The notes under the pieces are model-generated. The model was not told where the DNA came from and made no database searches. It was given only the letters and a program-made list of their open reading frames with translations. From CBDFGT01 sp965247225 (GTDB taxonomy: Bacteria > Pseudomonadota > Alphaproteobacteria > Rhizobiales > Rhizobiaceae), in the NCBI GenBank assembly GCA_965247225.1, contig CBDFGT010000004.1:23631-87630 (forward strand): 64,000 bases of DNA. The letters run 5' to 3'. This document shows, one piece after another, positions 32,963-41,369 of this stretch. Both the position numbers and the translations under genes were made by a program. Within the stretch, counting starts at the first letter, position 1. Each line of letters starts with the position of its first letter.

Positions 32963-33721
32963 ATGCACCGGGTCCAACCCCTTTACAGCGACCTCAAGGA
33001 CAGGTCGGTTCTGATAACAGGCGGCGCTTCGGGTATCGGGGCGGCGCTCGTCGCGGCATTTGCCGCACAAGGCGCGAAGGTCACTTTTCTGGATATTGAC
33101 CGCGTTGCCGGGGAAGCCCTTGCCGAAAAGCTTGGTTCCGGTGTGCAGTTCATGGAATGTGACCTGAGCAATGTTGCAGCCCTTCAGGCCGCAGTGCAGC
33201 AGGCCGGGGACCGCACCGGCACAATGGATATTGTGATCAATAACGCGGCACGCGACGACCGGCATGACATTGACACCTTCAGCGAAGCCGAATGGGATCA
33301 TAACCAGGCGGTCAACATGAAGCCGGTTTTCTTTGTGATCCAGGCGGCCCTGCCCTTCCTGCGCAAGGCCGGGGGCGGTTCCATCATCAACTTTTCGTCC
33401 ATTGCCTTTTTGCTGAACATGGGCGAGCTGCCTTCCTATACGGCTGCCAAGGCCGGTATCATCGGGCTGACCAAGGCGCTGGCCGGTCGCCTGGGGCCGG
33501 AGAATATCCGCGTGAATGCGATTTTGCCGGGCATGGTGGTGACCGAGCGCCAGAGGCAATTGTGGCTGACGGACGATTCGATTGCAGCATTTCAAAAGAA
33601 GCAATGCCTGCAAAGAACATTGACAGCAGAGGATATGGTCGGGCCGGTGCTGTTTCTGGCATCGGCCAGTTCCGGTGCCATGACAGCCCAGACGATGATT
33701 GTGGATGGAGGCGTATTATAA
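32963..33721 (+). CDS. SDR-family sugar dehydrogenase (D-galactose 1-dehydrogenase-like)
   Basis: A 252-residue short-chain dehydrogenase. The NAD(P) loop is TGGASGIG (19-26); the catalytic triad is Ser near 145, Tyr159 and Lys163 (SYTAAKAG). NNAARDDRHD is an unusual but intact NNAA motif. Its place at the head of a De Ley-Doudoroff operon suggests it oxidises D-galactose (or L-arabinose or D-fucose) to the lactone, the first step. The stop TAA overlaps the start of the kinase gene by one base (TAATG). SDR substrates cannot be told from sequence alone, so this rests on context. Confidence 0.85.
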   Translation: MHRVQPLYSDLKDRSVLITGGASGIGAALVAAFAAQGAKVTFLDIDRVAGEALAEKLGSGVQFMECDLSNVAALQAAVQQAGDRTGTMDIVINNAARDDRHDIDTFSEAEWDHNQAVNMKPVFFVIQAALPFLRKAGGGSIINFSSIAFLLNMGELPSYTAAKAGIIGLTKALAGRLGPENIRVNAILPGMVVTERQRQLWLTDDSIAAFQKKQCLQRTLTAEDMVGPVLFLASASSGAMTAQTMIVDGGVL

Positions 33722-34644
33722 TGGCAGAGGCATCCTATATCGCCGTGGACTGGGGCACATCGAGCTTCCGGCTTTGGCTGGTGGCGGACGATGACACTGT
33801 TCTGGCGGAAAGCCGGGGTGCAGAGGGCATGCTGGTGGCCGCCAGGACCGGGTTTGAAGCCGTGCTTGCAAAGCATCTGGCGGCGGTGCATGCACCGCCG
33901 TCCCTGCCGGTGATCATCTGTGGCATGGCCGGTGCACGCGGCGGCTGGGTGGAGGCCGGATACATTGACACACCGGCTTCGCTTTCCTCCATTGCTTCGG
34001 CTGCGCGACCCGTTGGCGGACAGGCGCGCGATATCCGTATCCTGCCGGGTCTTGCCCGGCGCGATCCTGTGCATCCCGATGTCATGCGGGGTGAGGAAAC
34101 CCAGCTTCTGGGCGCGGCCGGCTCTTTCCGGGCCCGGGAAGCCATGGTCTGCCTGCCCGGCACCCATTCCAAATGGGTCAGCGTGGACGCAGGCACCGTT
34201 ACCGGGTTTTCGACCTATATGACCGGCGAGCTGTTTGATGTCATCACACATCACACCATCCTGAAACAGGCGACCGAAGGCGGCGCAATCCTCAAAGCCG
34301 ACAATCCGGTGTTTGCCGCCGCCGTTCGCACCATGGCGGCGCAACCGGGCAATCTGACACGCCTGCTGTTCGGTGCACGCTCCGGACAGATCCTGCACGG
34401 GCTTTCGCCTGCAGATGCGACCGCCCATATTTCCGGGGCGCTGATCGGGGCGGAAATAGCCGGGGCCATGGCCGATGTTGCCGCAGGAACCACTATCGTT
34501 CTGGTAGCAACCGGACGTTTGCAAGCCCTTTATGAAGCAGGTTTTGCTGCACTGGACCTGAAAAGCACCACGCTTGACGCGGACAGCGCCGTATTGAAAG
34601 GCCTGGCAACAGCCGCCCATGCGCTCTGGCGGCGACAGCCATAA
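33721..34644 (+). CDS. dgoK: 2-dehydro-3-deoxygalactonokinase
   Basis: A 307-residue DgoK-family kinase that phosphorylates 2-keto-3-deoxygalactonate at C6. The N-terminal phosphate loop YIAVDWGTSSFRLWLV and ICGMAGARGGWVEAGY are diagnostic, as are GEETQLLGA and CLPGTHSKWV. The start ATG at 33721 overlaps the previous stop. The next gene, the aldolase, acts on its product. Function assignment is strong because both this enzyme and the following aldolase are specific to the pathway. Confidence 0.94.
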   Translation: MAEASYIAVDWGTSSFRLWLVADDDTVLAESRGAEGMLVAARTGFEAVLAKHLAAVHAPPSLPVIICGMAGARGGWVEAGYIDTPASLSSIASAARPVGGQARDIRILPGLARRDPVHPDVMRGEETQLLGAAGSFRAREAMVCLPGTHSKWVSVDAGTVTGFSTYMTGELFDVITHHTILKQATEGGAILKADNPVFAAAVRTMAAQPGNLTRLLFGARSGQILHGLSPADATAHISGALIGAEIAGAMADVAAGTTIVLVATGRLQALYEAGFAALDLKSTTLDADSAVLKGLATAAHALWRRQP

Positions 34645-34663
34645 AACAATGAAAGACACGAGC

Positions 34664-35296
34664 ATGACCCGAATTGCCTTTCCGACAATGCGTTACCCTC
34701 TGGTTGCCATTCTGCGCGGCCTTAGACCCGAAGAGACCCATGATGTTGTCAGCGCATTGACAGACAATGGCTTTACGGCCATTGAAATCCCGCTCAATTC
34801 ACCCGAGCCATTCAAATCCATCGAAATTGCTGTCAAACTGGCCCCCGGCAACTGCCTGATCGGGGCCGGAACCGTGCTGACGACACAGGATGTGCTGCAA
34901 CTGGATGCTGTGGGCGGCAAGCTGATGGTGAGCCCGAATGTGGAACCGGAGGTGATTGCGCTCGCCGCCTCGCTGGGCATGGTGACCATGCCTGGTGTGT
35001 TTACCCCGACAGAGGCTTTGGCTGCGGCAAAGGCCGGGGCAAGCGGGCTGAAATTTTTCCCGGCATCGGCGCTTGGGCCATCCGGCATCAATGCCATCTG
35101 CGCCGTATTGCCGAAAGATCTGACCATTGCTGCCGTTGGCGGTGTTTCAGACGAGAGTTTCGGCGATTATGCCAAGGCTGGCATCAAGGCTTTCGGGCTT
35201 GGCGGCAGCATTTACAAGGCTGGCATGAGTGCTGCGGACGTGGCCGCACGCGCCAGGACCACAATCAAAGCCTATGACGCTGTTTTTGGAGCCTGA
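34664..35296 (+). CDS. dgoA: 2-dehydro-3-deoxy-6-phosphogalactonate aldolase
   Basis: A 210-residue class I KDPGal aldolase that splits KDPGal to pyruvate and glyceraldehyde 3-phosphate. Key residues are Glu41 in AIEIPLNSPEP and the Schiff-base Lys130 in GLKFFPASALGPSG. VAILRGLRPEE is the typical family start. An upstream in-frame ATG at 34649 is an alternative start. The SMP-30 gene begins one base after its stop. Confidence 0.93.
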   Translation: MTRIAFPTMRYPLVAILRGLRPEETHDVVSALTDNGFTAIEIPLNSPEPFKSIEIAVKLAPGNCLIGAGTVLTTQDVLQLDAVGGKLMVSPNVEPEVIALAASLGMVTMPGVFTPTEALAAAKAGASGLKFFPASALGPSGINAICAVLPKDLTIAAVGGVSDESFGDYAKAGIKAFGLGGSIYKAGMSAADVAARARTTIKAYDAVFGA

Positions 35297-35297
35297 C

Positions 35298-36185
35298 ATG
35301 ACCACAGTCACCCCTTTTAAAGGATCCACCCTTTGCGCCAACACGACCTGGCTGGGAGAGGGTCCATCCTATGATCCGGCAACGGACACATTGTGGTGGC
35401 TGAATATTCTGGGCAAGGAGTTGCACGCATTGCAGCTCGAAAGCGGCACCAAAACTGTCCATCCCCTGCCGATGATGGCCAGTGTAATTGCCCGCATTGA
35501 CAATGAACGGCAGATGCTGGCCACGGAAAACGGCCTTTACATCCGCGATATGGAAAGCGGTGACCTGAGCAAGCTGGCGGGTATTGAAGATGACCGGCCG
35601 GACACCCGCTCCAATGACGGTCGCGTGCATCCATCCGGCTCATTGTGGATTGGCACGATGGGCAAGCAAGCCGAGAATGGCGCAGGTGCCATCTATCATG
35701 TGGCGGGAACGCGGGTGACCAAGATCGTCGCATCGATTTCCATCCCCAACGGTATCTGCTTTTCGCCGGACGGCAGGACCGGCTATTATGTGGACTCAAA
35801 GGTGAACCACACCATGGCCGTGGATCTGGACCCTGAAACCGGCCTGCCAATGGGCCCGGCACGCCTTTTTGCAGATTCCTCACACGAAGCGGGTGTTGCG
35901 GACGGTGCGGTTGTGGACAGGCACGGCACCCTGTGGAACGCCCGCTGGGGTGCCGGCGAAGTGCACACCTACACGCCGGACGGCACACGCACCGGACGCT
36001 ATGCCGTGCCGATGCGGCAGGTCACCTGCCCGGCCTTTATTGGCCGCAATGCCAATGGTCTGGCGCTGACATCGGCATGGGAACATATGGACGAGGCAGC
36101 CCGCGCCCGCGACCCTGCCGCAGGCACGACGCTGAACCTCGGTATCGCGGTGGAGGGCAGGTTTGAGCCGCATTTCAAGCTTTGA
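35298..36185 (+). CDS. SMP-30/gluconolactonase-family sugar lactonase
   Basis: A 295-residue six-bladed propeller of the SMP-30/Gnl/LRE family. WLGEGPSYDPATDTLWWLNI holds the first metal-ligand Glu, SNDGRVHPSGSLWIGTMG the Asn/Asp region, and SIPNGICFSPDGRTGYYVDS the next Asn and Asp ligands. It would hydrolyse the galactono- or arabinono-lactone made by the dehydrogenase. The start at 35298 follows the aldolase stop by one base. It fits the second step of the pathway although it is fourth in gene order. Confidence 0.9.
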   Translation: MTTVTPFKGSTLCANTTWLGEGPSYDPATDTLWWLNILGKELHALQLESGTKTVHPLPMMASVIARIDNERQMLATENGLYIRDMESGDLSKLAGIEDDRPDTRSNDGRVHPSGSLWIGTMGKQAENGAGAIYHVAGTRVTKIVASISIPNGICFSPDGRTGYYVDSKVNHTMAVDLDPETGLPMGPARLFADSSHEAGVADGAVVDRHGTLWNARWGAGEVHTYTPDGTRTGRYAVPMRQVTCPAFIGRNANGLALTSAWEHMDEAARARDPAAGTTLNLGIAVEGRFEPHFKL

Positions 36186-36239
36186 CGGAACAGGGTTGGC
36201 ATTGATATTGCCACACAGATCGCACGACGGGAGATTTTG

Positions 36240-37964
36240 ATGACCGATACAAAAAAAGAACTGCGCAGCCGCCACTGGTATGGCGGCACCGACAAGGACG
36301 GGTTTATTCACCGCTCATGGATGAAGAACCAGGGGTTTCCGGATCAGGTGTTTGACGGTCGCCCGATTATCGGCATTTGCAATACATGGTCCGAACTGAC
36401 CCCCTGCAACAGCCATTTGCGGATTCTGGCCGAAGGTGTGAAGCGCGGCGTGTGGGAAGCCGGTGGTTTTCCGGTGGAGTTTCCGGTCTCCTCGCTGGGC
36501 GAAACGCAGATGCGGCCGACAGCCATGCTGTTTCGCAACCTTCTGGCCATGGATGTGGAAGAGGCCATCCGCGCCTATGGCATTGACGGTGTTGTGCTCC
36601 TGGGCGGCTGTGACAAGACCACGCCGGGCCAGCTGATGGGCGCTGCCTCTGTTGACCTGCCGACGATTGTGGTTTCGTCCGGCCCGATGCTGAACGGCAA
36701 ATGGAAGGGCCAGGATATCGGCTCCGGCACGGATGTGTGGAAATTTTCCGAAGCCGTGCGGGCGGGCGAGATGACCACCGCAGACTTCATGGCGGCGGAA
36801 AGCGGCATGTCGCGTTCGCCCGGTGTGTGCATGACCATGGGCACGGCCACAACCATGGCCTCCGTGGTGGAGGCCATGGGCCTTTCCCTGCCGACCAATG
36901 CCGCCCTTCCGGCTGTCGACGCACGCCGCATGGCACTGGCCCACAAGACCGGCAACCGGATTGTGGAAATGGTGCATGAAGACCTGCGCCTGTCGAAGGT
37001 TCTGACCCGCGAAAACTTTGAGAACGGCATCATTGCCAATGCGGCTGTCGGCGGCTCCACCAATGCTGTTATCCATATGCTGGCCATTGCCGGTCGCGCG
37101 GGCATAGACCTGACGATTGATGATTTCGACCGGATTGGCGGACAGGTGCCCTGCATTGTCAACTGCATGCCGTCGGGCAAGTATCTGATCGAGGATCTGG
37201 CCTATGCCGGTGGCCTGCCTGCCGTGATGGGCCGGATTGCGCATCTTTTGCACAAGGATGCACCAACCGTGTTCGGCATGCCGATTTCCAGATATTGGGA
37301 AGGGGCCGAAGTCTATAATGATGACGTGATCCGTCCGCTCGACAACCCTCTGCGGGCTGCTGCCGGTATCCGTGTTCTGCGCGGCAATATTTCGCCCAAT
37401 GGGGCCGTGATCAAGCCATCGGCGGCCAGCCCGCATCTGATGCAGCATGAAGGCCCGGCCTATGTGTTTGAGAGCATTGAAGACCTGAAAGCCAGGATCG
37501 ATGATCCGGACTTACCAGTGACAGAAGATACGATCCTGGTGCTGAAGGGCTGCGGACCAAAGGGCTATCCCGGCATGGCGGAAGTGGGCAATATGCCCAT
37601 TCCGAAAAAGCTGGTGGAAAAGGGCGTGCGCGACATGGTGCGCATTTCGGATGCCCGCATGTCCGGCACCGCCTTTGGAACCGTGATCCTGCATGTATCG
37701 CCTGAAACCGAGGCGGGAGGACCGCTGGGCATTGTCCAGACCGGCGACCGGATCAGGATTGATACGGCCCATGGCAAGATGGACCTGTTGATATCGGATG
37801 CAGAACTGCAGGCGCGCATGGAAGCCCGCCCGGCCTCGAAACGCAAATGGGAGCGCGGCTATTACAAGCTCTATTATGACACCGTGATGCAGGCGGACAA
37901 GGGCGCTGACCTGGACTTCCTCGTGGGCAGCAGCGGCAGCGAAGTGTTGCGCGAAAGCCATTAA
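36240..37964 (+). CDS. IlvD/Edd-family sugar-acid dehydratase (arabinonate/galactonate type)
   Basis: A 574-residue Fe-S dehydratase. Cys56 (TPCNSHL), Cys124 (GGCDKTTPG) and Cys197 (GVCMTMG) are the cluster ligands. KNQGFPDQVFDGRPIIGICN and TWSELTPCN follow the pattern of sugar-acid dehydratases rather than IlvD proper. The three Cys fall with the spacing I recall for Rhizobium leguminosarum L-arabinonate dehydratase, which also accepts D-galactonate and D-fuconate. In this operon it would make 2-keto-3-deoxygalactonate for DgoK. The start ATG at 36240 has GGGAGA upstream. A strong terminator follows. Confidence 0.9.
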   Translation: MTDTKKELRSRHWYGGTDKDGFIHRSWMKNQGFPDQVFDGRPIIGICNTWSELTPCNSHLRILAEGVKRGVWEAGGFPVEFPVSSLGETQMRPTAMLFRNLLAMDVEEAIRAYGIDGVVLLGGCDKTTPGQLMGAASVDLPTIVVSSGPMLNGKWKGQDIGSGTDVWKFSEAVRAGEMTTADFMAAESGMSRSPGVCMTMGTATTMASVVEAMGLSLPTNAALPAVDARRMALAHKTGNRIVEMVHEDLRLSKVLTRENFENGIIANAAVGGSTNAVIHMLAIAGRAGIDLTIDDFDRIGGQVPCIVNCMPSGKYLIEDLAYAGGLPAVMGRIAHLLHKDAPTVFGMPISRYWEGAEVYNDDVIRPLDNPLRAAAGIRVLRGNISPNGAVIKPSAASPHLMQHEGPAYVFESIEDLKARIDDPDLPVTEDTILVLKGCGPKGYPGMAEVGNMPIPKKLVEKGVRDMVRISDARMSGTAFGTVILHVSPETEAGGPLGIVQTGDRIRIDTAHGKMDLLISDAELQARMEARPASKRKWERGYYKLYYDTVMQADKGADLDFLVGSSGSEVLRESH

Positions 37965-37988
37965 ACGCCAAAGACTTGCCATAACATA

Positions 37989-38031
37989 AGGCAACCGGCT
38001 GATCACATTCATCCGGTTGCCTTTGGTTTTT
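37989..38031 (+). terminator. Intrinsic terminator of the galactose operon
   Basis: Perfect 10-bp stem AGGCAACCGG / CCGGTTGCCT (37989-37998 and 38013-38022), then TTGGTTTTTC. It lies 25 bases after the dehydratase stop. Confidence 0.85.
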
Positions 38032-38094
38032 CAAATCCTGTCTGTACCGGCATTTCCAAAAATGCTACAAATACGTGCTGAAGAAGGAATTACC

Positions 38095-38322
38095 ATGAGC
38101 AAGCAAACAGCCATCAGTCTTCCGGACGATATTCATACCCGGCTTCAACGTCTTGCAGACAAGACAGGCAAAACAGCCAGTTTTTATATTCAGGAGGCCG
38201 TTGAAGAACATCTCGATGATCTCGAAGACCTCTATTTGGCCGAAACAGCCATGAGCCGGATCCATCGTGGAGAATCCCGCATCATTGGTGCCGAGGATTT
38301 CTGGCATGGTCTGGACGATTGA
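38095..38322 (+). CDS. relB: RelB/DinJ-like ribbon-helix-helix antitoxin
   Basis: A 75-residue antitoxin: MSKQTAISLPDDIHTRLQRL gives the DNA-binding strand and helix, and DKTGKTASFYIQEAVEEHL the second helix, the common RelB pattern. The acidic tail (ETAMSRIHRGESRIIGAEDF) would neutralise the toxin. The start at 38095 has GAAGGA upstream. The toxin gene overlaps the last 17 bases. Confidence 0.87.
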   Translation: MSKQTAISLPDDIHTRLQRLADKTGKTASFYIQEAVEEHLDDLEDLYLAETAMSRIHRGESRIIGAEDFWHGLDD

Positions 38323-38575
38323 GTATGATGTCGCGGTCCGAAAATCTGTCGAGAAAATGGACCGACAGATGCGTCAACGGATAAAGACCTTTCTGCAAGA
38401 ACGTATCGCCGGGTTGGAGGATCCCCGACAATCCGGAAAGGCACTAAAAGGATCATCGCTCGGCAATTTCTGGTGTTACCGTGTTGGAGATTACCGCATC
38501 ATCTGCGATATTCAGGATCGCAGGCTTGTTGTTCTGGTCATTGAGATCGGTCATCGGCGAGAAATATACCGGTAG
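38306..38575 (+). CDS. relE: RelE-family mRNA interferase toxin
   Basis: An 89-residue RelE toxin: MVWTIEYDVAVRKSVEKM, then GKALKGSSLGNFWCYRVGDY and RIICDIQDRRLVVLVIEIGH with HRREIYR at the end, the standard RelE core including the basic and Tyr catalytic region. RelE cleaves mRNA on the ribosome. The gene overlaps relB by 17 bases in another frame. It is separate in sequence from the ParE toxins at the left of the window. Confidence 0.88.
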   Translation: MVWTIEYDVAVRKSVEKMDRQMRQRIKTFLQERIAGLEDPRQSGKALKGSSLGNFWCYRVGDYRIICDIQDRRLVVLVIEIGHRREIYR

Positions 38576-38733
38576 TTTGCGACGGTCTATTTCAGCATTG
38601 ATCGCAGACAGCGCATGCACATCAAACTGATTTAATCTTTGTATCAAATAATGCCATTTGCGTTTTCAAAACTGCACGAGCACTGTCGGATTCAAGCCAG
38701 CATTCCACTACAGTTTTCATTACAGATTGCCTC

Positions 38734-39906
38734 ATGAAAAACCCGACCCTTGTGATTGTTCCCGTGTTCACGGCCTTTGTGGCCTCGGCCTATGCCTTTG
38801 GCATCTATCTGTTTTCCACGATGATCCCGGATATGCGCGGCGAGCTTGGCTACACGCCGGAAACCGTGGGCCTGATTTCGGGACTGGCGCAGGCCGGACT
38901 GATGGCAGGCGGTCTGGTGATCGGTTATATCTGGCATGTGATCGGTGCCGGTCGCACCCTGCTGTTGACACAGCTTGCCATTGCCATCTGTCTGGTTCTG
39001 ACAGGCTTTGTGACCGGAACTCCGGCGCTGAGCGTGCTTTGCGTGATCCTCGGCGTTTGCTCGGCCTTCATGTGGGTGCCGATGACGCCCTATGTGCAGG
39101 CGTTCATTCCGCCGGAACGGCACGGGATAGCCCTTGGCATCATGGGCGGCGGCACATCCTATGGCGTGTTTCTGAATGGATTGCTCATACCGCCGATCAT
39201 CGAGCACTATGGCTGGCGCATGGTCTGGATTTTGGCCGGCGGGCTGTCCTTTCTGCTGTTTCTGATCGGCTGGCAGGTGTTACGGCGCATCAAGCCGCTG
39301 GACACCCATGCCGCCGGGACTACTGGCCGGACCAGCGCCCGTGACCTTTTGAAAAATCGCTCTGCCATATTTGCCATTGTCATTACCTTCATGAACGGGC
39401 TGGCGTTCCTGCCGTTTGAAACCTATCTGACCTCGCTGTTTCGCGACCAGCATGGCTGGACAATGACGGCGGCAACGGGATTGTGGAGTGCCATCGGCCT
39501 TGGCGGCATGGCCGGGGGCATCGGCTTCGGGCTTCTGGCCGACCGGATCGGGGCCAGACTGGCGCTGGCCGTTGCCAACGGGCTTCTGGCTGCGGCCTGT
39601 CTTGTCACATGGCTTTCCTCAAGCCTGATGGTGGTCTACCCGGCCCTGTTTGTCTTTGGTCTTGCCTATAATGGTATTTACGGGGTGATGGCAGCCTATG
39701 TTGCCCGCACCATGTCGCCTGCAACGGCGGGTCTGCTTCTGGGCCTTTCCTATATTGCGCTCGGCTTTGGCAGCCTGACCGGCAATTATTCCGGCGGCCT
39801 TATGACCGGGCAAAACGGCGGATATTTCCTGCTTTACGGGCTGGTGATGGGCCTTGCCGCCCTGAATGTTGCCTTTACCTTCGCACTGAAACCTGACAGG
39901 GCATAA
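38734..39906 (+). CDS. MFS transporter
   Basis: A 390-residue major facilitator with 12 predicted membrane helices. The first is LVIVPVFTAFVASAYAFGIY; GLAQAGLMAGGLVIGYIWHV covers helices 2-3, and GLLADRIGARLALA is the second-half loop 8-9 motif (the A-like motif). The central loop is short. The likely class is the oxalate/formate or YbfB-like group of organic-anion transporters; no substrate can be assigned. It is downstream of the galactose operon but separated from it by a terminator and the RelBE genes, so a role in galactose uptake is not supported. Confidence 0.85.
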   Translation: MKNPTLVIVPVFTAFVASAYAFGIYLFSTMIPDMRGELGYTPETVGLISGLAQAGLMAGGLVIGYIWHVIGAGRTLLLTQLAIAICLVLTGFVTGTPALSVLCVILGVCSAFMWVPMTPYVQAFIPPERHGIALGIMGGGTSYGVFLNGLLIPPIIEHYGWRMVWILAGGLSFLLFLIGWQVLRRIKPLDTHAAGTTGRTSARDLLKNRSAIFAIVITFMNGLAFLPFETYLTSLFRDQHGWTMTAATGLWSAIGLGGMAGGIGFGLLADRIGARLALAVANGLLAAACLVTWLSSSLMVVYPALFVFGLAYNGIYGVMAAYVARTMSPATAGLLLGLSYIALGFGSLTGNYSGGLMTGQNGGYFLLYGLVMGLAALNVAFTFALKPDRA

Positions 39907-39998
39907 AAATCTCAGCCGATATCCAGGCCACCTCTCCCGGAGACACAAGGGGTTGAGCCAAAGCGCAAAAGGTTCCAAAATTTTCTCAAAACCTTTTT

Positions 39999-40024
39999 GG
40001 AACAAGGCGCACACGCAATGGGTT
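39999..40024 (+). promoter_or_regulatory. Putative EcfG-type (general stress response) promoter
   Basis: GGAAC at 39999-40003, a 17-base spacer, then GGTT at 40021-40024. The EcfG consensus in Rhizobiales is GGAAC-N16/17-CGTT, so only one base differs. It lies about 90 bases upstream of the PRC-barrel gene, a class of gene often under EcfG control. The GGAAC is also one arm of an inverted repeat (GTTCCAAAA, 39972-39980). Confidence 0.6.
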
Positions 40025-40112
40025 CTATCGTCAGACATGCAGGAATGGACATCGCCACACGGCCTGTCTGACCGGCATGGGAAGCTGAAACAACGACAGA
40101 AAGGCTATTGCC

Positions 40113-40601
40113 ATGATGAAGACATTTGTTACAACTCTCGCTGCTGCAACATTTTTCGCAGGCTCCACGCTCGTGTTTGCACAGGATGCCGTCACGCCGC
40201 TTGACCCGGCAGTCACCAATGATGGCACCACCATTGCAGCACTTGCCAATACCACAGATATGGGGGAAGTTGGCTCCACCTATCTGATCCAGCAGGGTCT
40301 CGATCAGGTCAGCGCCAAGACCTATATCGGACAGACCGTTTACAACGCTGCCAATGAAAGCGTCGGCGATATCAACGATCTGATCGTTTCCAAGAACGGC
40401 GGTATTGTTGCGGCTGTGATCGGCGTCGGCGGTTTTCTGGGCATGGGCGAAAAATGGGTCGCTGTTCCCATGGCCAACATTACCGTCAGCCAGGCGACCG
40501 ATGGCGGCAAGATGAAGCTGATGACAACCGAAACGGCTGAATCCCTGAAGGCTGCTCCGGAATTCAAAACCCTGGCTGTTCAGGCCGAAACCAAGTCCTG
40601 A
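40113..40601 (+). CDS. Exported PRC-barrel domain protein
   Basis: A 162-residue exported protein. The signal peptide is MMKTFVTTLAAATFFAGSTL with cleavage after VFAQD. The PRC-barrel follows: AKTYIGQTVYNAANESVGDI and NDLIVSKNGGIVAAVIGVGG, then FLGMGEKWVAVPMANITV. PRC-barrel proteins of this periplasmic form are abundant in Rhizobiales and often stress-induced; their molecular role is unclear. AAGG lies 8 bases before the ATG at 40113. It is a single gene with an EcfG-like promoter before it and a strong terminator after. Confidence 0.88.
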   Translation: MMKTFVTTLAAATFFAGSTLVFAQDAVTPLDPAVTNDGTTIAALANTTDMGEVGSTYLIQQGLDQVSAKTYIGQTVYNAANESVGDINDLIVSKNGGIVAAVIGVGGFLGMGEKWVAVPMANITVSQATDGGKMKLMTTETAESLKAAPEFKTLAVQAETKS

Positions 40602-40626
40602 TCTGGTATCCAGAGATTGCGGAAGG

Positions 40627-40652
40627 GGCGGTGCGAAAGCACCGCCTTTTTT
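40627..40652 (+). terminator. Intrinsic terminator after the PRC-barrel gene
   Basis: GGCGGTGC-GAAA-GCACCGCC: a perfect 8-bp stem with a GAAA tetraloop (40627-40646) followed by six Ts, a textbook terminator. Confidence 0.93.
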
Positions 40653-40753
40653 GTATTTGGGCACACCAGTCATTTATGTTGATATAGTCGTGCATAAATC
40701 TGAACCCGCCATGGATGATTGACAATATGCGTCTCATAGGGCACAATTTCGCT

Positions 40754-41056
40754 ATGGTTTTGGTTTACCGTACATCCGTTTTTTCAAAATGGATTGAAAA
40801 TCTCCGCGATCAGCGCGCCGTCGCCCGGATTGCCATTCGCATCGACAGATTGACATTTGGAAATGCGGGAGATGCAAAATCTGTCGGCAATGGTGTGAGT
40901 GAACTGAAAATTGATTACGGACCCGGATACCGGGTGTATTTCTCCCGCGATGGCGACAAAATTATTGTGCTTTTGTGCGGCGGTGACAAAGACAGCCAAT
41001 CAAGAGATATAGCGCGGGCGCGGCGGCTTGCAGAAGAATGGAGAGAAAGCCAATGA
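40754..41056 (+). CDS. higB: HigB/RelE-like toxin (phage Gp49-like family)
   Basis: A 100-residue toxin. VYRTSVFSKWIENLRDQRAV, then RIDRLTFGNAGDAKSVGNGV and SELKIDYGPGYRVYFSRDGD, and finally VLLCGGDKDSQSRDIARA, the typical core of the HigB/Gp49-like addiction-module killer proteins. Family members cleave translated mRNA. The start at 40754 gives the usual length; an ATG at 40727 is also in frame. The toxin gene precedes the antitoxin and overlaps it by four bases, the reversed order usual for HigBA. Confidence 0.87.
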   Translation: MVLVYRTSVFSKWIENLRDQRAVARIAIRIDRLTFGNAGDAKSVGNGVSELKIDYGPGYRVYFSRDGDKIIVLLCGGDKDSQSRDIARARRLAEEWRESQ

Positions 41057-41355
41057 CGCTTAACACCCAGCCCTATGACAGTGCCGAATATCTCGGCTCT
41101 GACGAGGCTATTGAAGAATATATGGCCGCGGCGTTTGAAACCGGCGACGCATCATTTATCGCAAAGGCACTGGGAACAGTCGCCCGTGCCAAAAACATGA
41201 GTCAGCTGGCGCGTGACACCGGTATGAGCCGGTCTGCCTTGTACCGCTCCCTGGGAGGCGACGTCTCTCTGGAGTTTTCGACCATTCTGAAAATCATGCA
41301 GGCACTTGGACTGAAGCTCACACCTGTGCTGGCAGCCAATCAGGACGCCGCCTGA
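41053..41355 (+). CDS. higA: HigA-like antitoxin with helix-turn-helix
   Basis: A 100-residue antitoxin. NTQPYDSAEYLGSDEAIEEY is the family N-terminus that contacts the toxin; NMSQLARDTGMSRSALYRSL is the DNA-recognition helix-turn-helix, and TILKIMQALGLKLTPVLA closes the domain. It overlaps the toxin stop (ATGA). It probably represses its own promoter. It is convergent with the flavoprotein gene, whose stop lies 15 bases further on. Confidence 0.88.
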   Translation: MTLNTQPYDSAEYLGSDEAIEEYMAAAFETGDASFIAKALGTVARAKNMSQLARDTGMSRSALYRSLGGDVSLEFSTILKIMQALGLKLTPVLAANQDAA

Positions 41356-41369
41356 ACGGCGTTCAGCCC

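Noticed and set aside
38734..39906. MFS transporter as part of the galactose operon
   Set aside because: A strong terminator at 37989 and the RelBE module separate it from the operon, and nothing in the sequence points to a sugar substrate.
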